Of a stretch of 29,232 nucleotides of DNA, positions 26,141 to 29,232 are shown piece by piece. How positions within the stretch are numbered: the stretch's first letter is position 1; each line of letters opens with the position of its first letter. The stretch comes from JADJQU01 sp035490315 (lineage in GTDB: Bacteria > Planctomycetota > UBA1135 > GCA-002686595). A program made the position numbers and the translations under genes. The notes beneath the pieces are model-generated. The model made no database searches, was not told where the DNA came from, and worked only from the letters and a program-made list of their open reading frames with translations. Location: NCBI GenBank assembly GCA_035490315.1, contig DATHET010000231.1, positions 1 through 29,232 on the forward strand. The letters are read 5' to 3'.

Positions 26141-27906
26141 TATTCCAATCCGAGCGAGCGGGTGGTGCGCAGGCGCTCGATCAGGGCGACGAAGTCGTCG
26201 AACTTCATGTCGAGCTGCTCGCGGGTGCCGCGGCGGCGGACGGCGACGGTGCCTTCGGCGGCTTCGCGGTCGCCGGCGATCAGCATGAAGGGGATCTGCG
26301 CGTGCTGCGCTTCCTTGATCTTTTTGTTCATGTGGCCGGGATCGTCCATGCAGTCGACGCGGTAGAGGTTCTGCTGCAGGCGCTTGGCGAGTCCGCGGAC
26401 GTAGTCGGCGTGCTCCTCGCGGATCGGGATCAGCGCGACCTGGTGCGGCGCGCACCACAGCGGGAATTTTCCGCCGAAGTGCTCGATCAGGCCGCCGACG
26501 AAGCGTTCCATCGAGCCGAGCACGGCGCGGTGGATCATGATCGGCCGCTTCTGCACGCCGTCGGAGTCGGTGAACTTGATGTCGAAGCGTTCCGGCAGGT
26601 TGAAGTCGCACTGCACGGTCGAGTTCTGCCACTCGCGGCCGAGCGCGTCGCGCACCTTGAAGTCGATCTTCGGTCCGTAGAAAGCCCCGCCGCCCTCGTC
26701 GAGGACCAGCGGCAGGTTCTCGCGCTTCGCGGCGCTCTCGAGGGCCGCGGTCGCCTTGGCCCAGATTTCCTCCGAGCCGATCGCCTTCTCCGGCCGCGTC
26801 GCGAGGTACGCGGTGTACTCGAAACCGAAGGTGGTCAGCATCATGCGGATCAGCTCGACTACGCCCGCGATCTCTTCCTCGAGCTGCTCGGGCGTGCAGA
26901 AGATATGCGCGTCGTCCTGGGTGAAGCCGCGCACGCGCAGCATCCCGTGCAGCACGCCCGACTTCTCGAAGCGATACACCGTGCCCAGCTCGGCCCAGCG
27001 CAGCGGCAGGTCGCGATAGCTGTGGTTGCGCGTGCCGTAGATGATCAAGTGGCCCGGACAGTTCATGGGCTTGACGCGATAGGGCATCTCGTCGAGCTCC
27101 ATCGGCGCGTACATCATCTCGGCGTAGTTCTGCAGGTGGCCCGAGATGGCGAAGATCTGCTCGCGCAGCACGTGCGGCGTGTACACGGCTTCGTAGCCGC
27201 GGCGCTGGTGCTCTTCCCACCAGAAAGTCTCGATCGCGCGGCGCACGGCTCCGAGGTTGGGGTGCCAGAAGACGAAGCCCGCGCCGGCGTCCGGGTGCGT
27301 CGAGAACAGGTCGAGGTCGGTGCCGAGCTTGCGGTGGTCGCGCTCCTTGATCTCGGCCAGCCAGGCGAGGTGCTTGTCGAGCTCTTCCTTGCTCCAGAAG
27401 GCGGTGCCGTAGATGCGCTGCAGCATCGGCCGCTTCTCGTCACCACGCCAGTAGGCCCCGGCGAGCGAGAGCAGCTTGAAATGGAAATTCCGGTCGAGCC
27501 GATCGACGTGCGGGCCTTCGCACAGGTCTTCCCAGTCGCCGTGGCGGTAGAACGTGATCGTCGCGTCGGCGGGGAAGGAGTCGAGGGCCTCGATCTTGTA
27601 GTCCTGGTGCTTCGCGGCCAGGCGCTGGCGTGCTTCCTCGCGCGGAACGGTCTCGCAGGTGAGCTGCGGAGTCTGCTTGGCGATGCGCCGCATCTCCTTC
27701 TCGATCGCGGCGAGGTCGGCCTCCTCGAGCTTCACCGGCAGGTCGAAGTCGTAGTAGAAACCGTGCTCGATCGAGGGCCCGAACCCGAAGCTCACGCCGG
27801 GGTAGAGCCGCTGGACCGCGGAAGCCATCAAATGCGACACCGAGTGTCGCAAGGTGGACAAGGGGAAGGGCTCCCCGACCTGGGAAGGCGCCTGACTCGT
27901 GGACAT
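26140..27906 (-). CDS. thrS: Threonyl-tRNA synthetase lacking the TGS domain
   Basis: ThrRS charges tRNA-Thr. The 588-residue protein begins at the editing domain: His21 and His25 (HSVSHLMAS) with Cys129 and His133 (CEGPH) correspond to E. coli His73, His77, Cys182 and His186. The class II catalytic core holds the zinc ligands Cys283 (MNCPGH), His334 (DDAHIF) and His459 (MIHRAV). The anticodon-binding domain occupies about 490-588. The N-terminal TGS domain of about 50-60 residues is absent. A TAG lies in frame 9-11 nt before the ATG, so no upstream extension is possible in this sequence. It is third in a murC-murB-thrS group, 40 bp after murB. Confidence 0.96.
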   Translation of the reverse strand: MSTSQAPSQVGEPFPLSTLRHSVSHLMASAVQRLYPGVSFGFGPSIEHGFYYDFDLPVKLEEADLAAIEKEMRRIAKQTPQLTCETVPREEARQRLAAKHQDYKIEALDSFPADATITFYRHGDWEDLCEGPHVDRLDRNFHFKLLSLAGAYWRGDEKRPMLQRIYGTAFWSKEELDKHLAWLAEIKERDHRKLGTDLDLFSTHPDAGAGFVFWHPNLGAVRRAIETFWWEEHQRRGYEAVYTPHVLREQIFAISGHLQNYAEMMYAPMELDEMPYRVKPMNCPGHLIIYGTRNHSYRDLPLRWAELGTVYRFEKSGVLHGMLRVRGFTQDDAHIFCTPEQLEEEIAGVVELIRMMLTTFGFEYTAYLATRPEKAIGSEEIWAKATAALESAAKRENLPLVLDEGGGAFYGPKIDFKVRDALGREWQNSTVQCDFNLPERFDIKFTDSDGVQKRPIMIHRAVLGSMERFVGGLIEHFGGKFPLWCAPHQVALIPIREEHADYVRGLAKRLQQNLYRVDCMDDPGHMNKKIKEAQHAQIPFMLIAGDREAAEGTVAVRRRGTREQLDMKFDDFVALIERLRTTRSLGLE

Positions 27907-27914
27907 GGCGGAAG

Positions 27915-27920
27915 ACTATA
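27915..27920 (-). promoter_or_regulatory. Candidate -10 hexamer of a leaderless thrS promoter
   Basis: On the minus strand TATAGT ends 9 nt before the thrS ATG, a good -10 match, and no Shine-Dalgarno sequence lies between. No clear -35 is visible. This suggests thrS has its own transcript although it follows murB by only 40 bp. Confidence 0.4.
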
Positions 27921-27946
27921 CGGCCCGCAGTCTCCCTGCGCACGGA

Positions 27947-28942
27947 TCAGCAGTGGACAGGATCGCCCGCGCGCCACATTTTCACTTCGGTGGCGAGCTC
28001 GATCCCGGTTTTTTCGCGCACGAGGTCGCGCACGTCCTCGATCAGGGTCAGCACGTCGGCCGCGCTGGCGCCGCCGGTGTTGACGATGAAATTTCCGTGC
28101 AGCGGGCTGACCACCGCGGCGCCGCGCGAGAGGGATTTGCCGCCGACGTCCTCGATCAGCTTGCCCGCGGACCGGCCGTCGGAGATTTCGCGCGGCGGAT
28201 TCTTGAAGATGCAGCCCGCTGACGATTCGGTCACGGGCTGCACGCTGCGCTTGATCTCGAGGTACTCGCGCACCTTGGCGTACACCTCCGGCCTGGTGCT
28301 CGGGGCCAGGCGCACCACGGCGCCGAGCACCACGAAGCCCGGAAGGCCGCCGTTGCGGTAGCTCGGGTGGCATTGCTCGCGCGGCAAGTCGAGCACGTGG
28401 CCGGTGATGCCGTCGAGCACGCGCACGGATTCGATCACGTCCCACATGTCGCCCCAGCGGCCGCCGGCGTTCATCGCCACCGCGCCGCCGACCTGGCCGG
28501 GAACTCCGGCGAGACCTTCGAGCCCGCTCCAGCCCAGCTCGGTCGCCGTGCGCACGAGTCCGGGGATCGTCGCGCCGCACCAGGCGACCAGGCGCCGATC
28601 GCTCGGATCCGTCGGGCCCTGCGGAGATCCCTTGCGTTCCTCGCTCAGGCTCCACTCGTTCTGCGGGTCCTCGTTGTAATTCGGGCGCAGGATGTAGCGC
28701 AGCCGCGAGGTCGACATGACCACGCCGCGCAGGTCGCCGTCCTCGATCACGAGGTTCGCGCCGCCGCCGAGGATGCGCGGAAGATAATGCCGCTCGCGCG
28801 CCGCGGCCCAGGCGCTGACGAGCTCTTCGGGATTCGCAGGCTCGATCAACCACTCCGCGCGTCCACCGACGCGCATCGTGGTTTTATCGGCGAGCGCTGC
28901 TCGCGGAAGAGCGGCGCAAGGCCAGCTGAGCAAGGAGTTCAT
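27947..28942 (-). CDS. murB: UDP-N-acetylenolpyruvoylglucosamine reductase
   Basis: MurB reduces UDP-GlcNAc-enolpyruvate to UDP-MurNAc in peptidoglycan synthesis. The 331-residue flavoprotein has TTMRVGGRAEW, LGGGANLVIEDGDLRGVV, GLEGLAGVPGQVGGAVAMNAG and SSAGCIFKNPP. The catalytic Ser of the GS(V/F)FKNP loop is Cys here, a variant I believe also occurs in other MurBs. About 25-30 extra residues (NEDPQNEWSLSEERKGSP and following) are inserted in the first FAD-binding lobe. The ATG at 28942 gives a 59 bp overlap with murC; a TTG three codons later is possible. A longer ORF upstream is murC read in another frame. Confidence 0.93.
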   Translation of the reverse strand: MNSLLSWPCAALPRAALADKTTMRVGGRAEWLIEPANPEELVSAWAAARERHYLPRILGGGANLVIEDGDLRGVVMSTSRLRYILRPNYNEDPQNEWSLSEERKGSPQGPTDPSDRRLVAWCGATIPGLVRTATELGWSGLEGLAGVPGQVGGAVAMNAGGRWGDMWDVIESVRVLDGITGHVLDLPREQCHPSYRNGGLPGFVVLGAVVRLAPSTRPEVYAKVREYLEIKRSVQPVTESSAGCIFKNPPREISDGRSAGKLIEDVGGKSLSRGAAVVSPLHGNFIVNTGGASAADVLTLIEDVRDLVREKTGIELATEVKMWRAGDPVHC

Positions 28943-29232
28943 GCTTGACGTCTTCGATGTCGCCTGCACCCAGGACCAGGCCCACGGCATTGTCCGGCAT
29001 GCCGGCGGCGAACACACGCGCGCTCGTCGATTTGTCTCCGGGCGCGGAAGCCGCGACGTTGCGGCGCGCCAGGCCGCTGGCGACGTCGCCGGCGGTGGCC
29101 GAGTTCGCTCCGTCGATGTGCGTGCGCGCGCCGTAGACGTCGGCGATCACCACCGCATGCGCGGAGCGCAGGCTCTCGACGAACTCCGGCAGGAAGCGCG
29201 AGGTCCGGCTGTGCTGGTGCGGCTGGAAGAGC
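28884..29232 (-). CDS. murC: UDP-N-acetylmuramate-L-alanine ligase, C-terminal part (truncated by window edge)
   Basis: Only the C-terminal 115 or so residues are in the window; the gene continues to the right. FQPHQHSRTSRF, VVIADVYGARTHIDGANS and VGLVLGAGDIEDVKHELL are the C-terminal domain motifs of MurC, which adds L-alanine to UDP-MurNAc. The end of murC and the beginning of murB overlap in different frames, which fits the common murC-murB order in peptidoglycan clusters. Confidence 0.9.
   Translation of the reverse strand, partial: LFQPHQHSRTSRFLPEFVESLRSAHAVVIADVYGARTHIDGANSATAGDVASGLARRNVAASAPGDKSTSARVFAAGMPDNAVGLVLGAGDIEDVKHELLAQLALRRSSASSARR

Overview
The window is G+C-rich chromosomal DNA (about two thirds G+C by eye), densely packed on both strands, with many GTG/TTG starts, few strong Shine-Dalgarno sites and several genes that start about 9 nt after a -10-like hexamer. 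The protein set (RecJ, cytochrome bd oxidase, DNA polymerase I, DinB, MurC/MurB, ThrRS, Ole proteins) fits a free-living Gram-negative-type bacterium. Planctomycetota is my best guess, from the ole genes beside FabF-like and phytoene-desaturase-like genes, but this is inference and not proven by the sequence.

Left part (1-13685): recJ (entering from the left edge), cydA-cydB and polA read rightwards and end in a hairpin. Then come two large paralogous membrane proteins of unknown function (6942-9347 and 10037-12445), both rightward, separated by a leftward yceH (DUF480). A leftward dinB (DNA polymerase IV) follows.

Middle part (13808-25792): a 12 kb rightward lipid locus and the most interesting part of the window. 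oleA (head-to-head acyl condensation) lies first, on its own. A GbsR/MarR-type regulator follows, with a perfect 16 bp palindrome just upstream of its start. A tightly coupled run then encodes a FabF-like ketosynthase, an acyl carrier protein, two CrtI-like FAD oxidoreductases, a FabZ-like dehydratase, a FabI-like enoyl reductase, a phosphopantetheinyl transferase, OleB, OleC and OleD. This joins a complete long-chain olefin pathway (OleA condenses, OleD reduces, OleC forms the beta-lactone, OleB decarboxylates) to a nearly self-contained acyl-chain assembly line with two FAD desaturase/isomerase-like enzymes. The locus probably makes a special, perhaps polyunsaturated or cyclised, acyl chain and then fuses two of them into a hydrocarbon.

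Right part (25781-29232): three copies of a short repeat, each at the 3' end of a gene and in the same orientation relative to it (oleD, a small unknown gene, thrS). A leftward murC (partial)-murB-thrS group follows, with a ThrRS that lacks the N-terminal TGS domain. I saw no tRNA, rRNA, CRISPR array, insertion sequence or phage gene.
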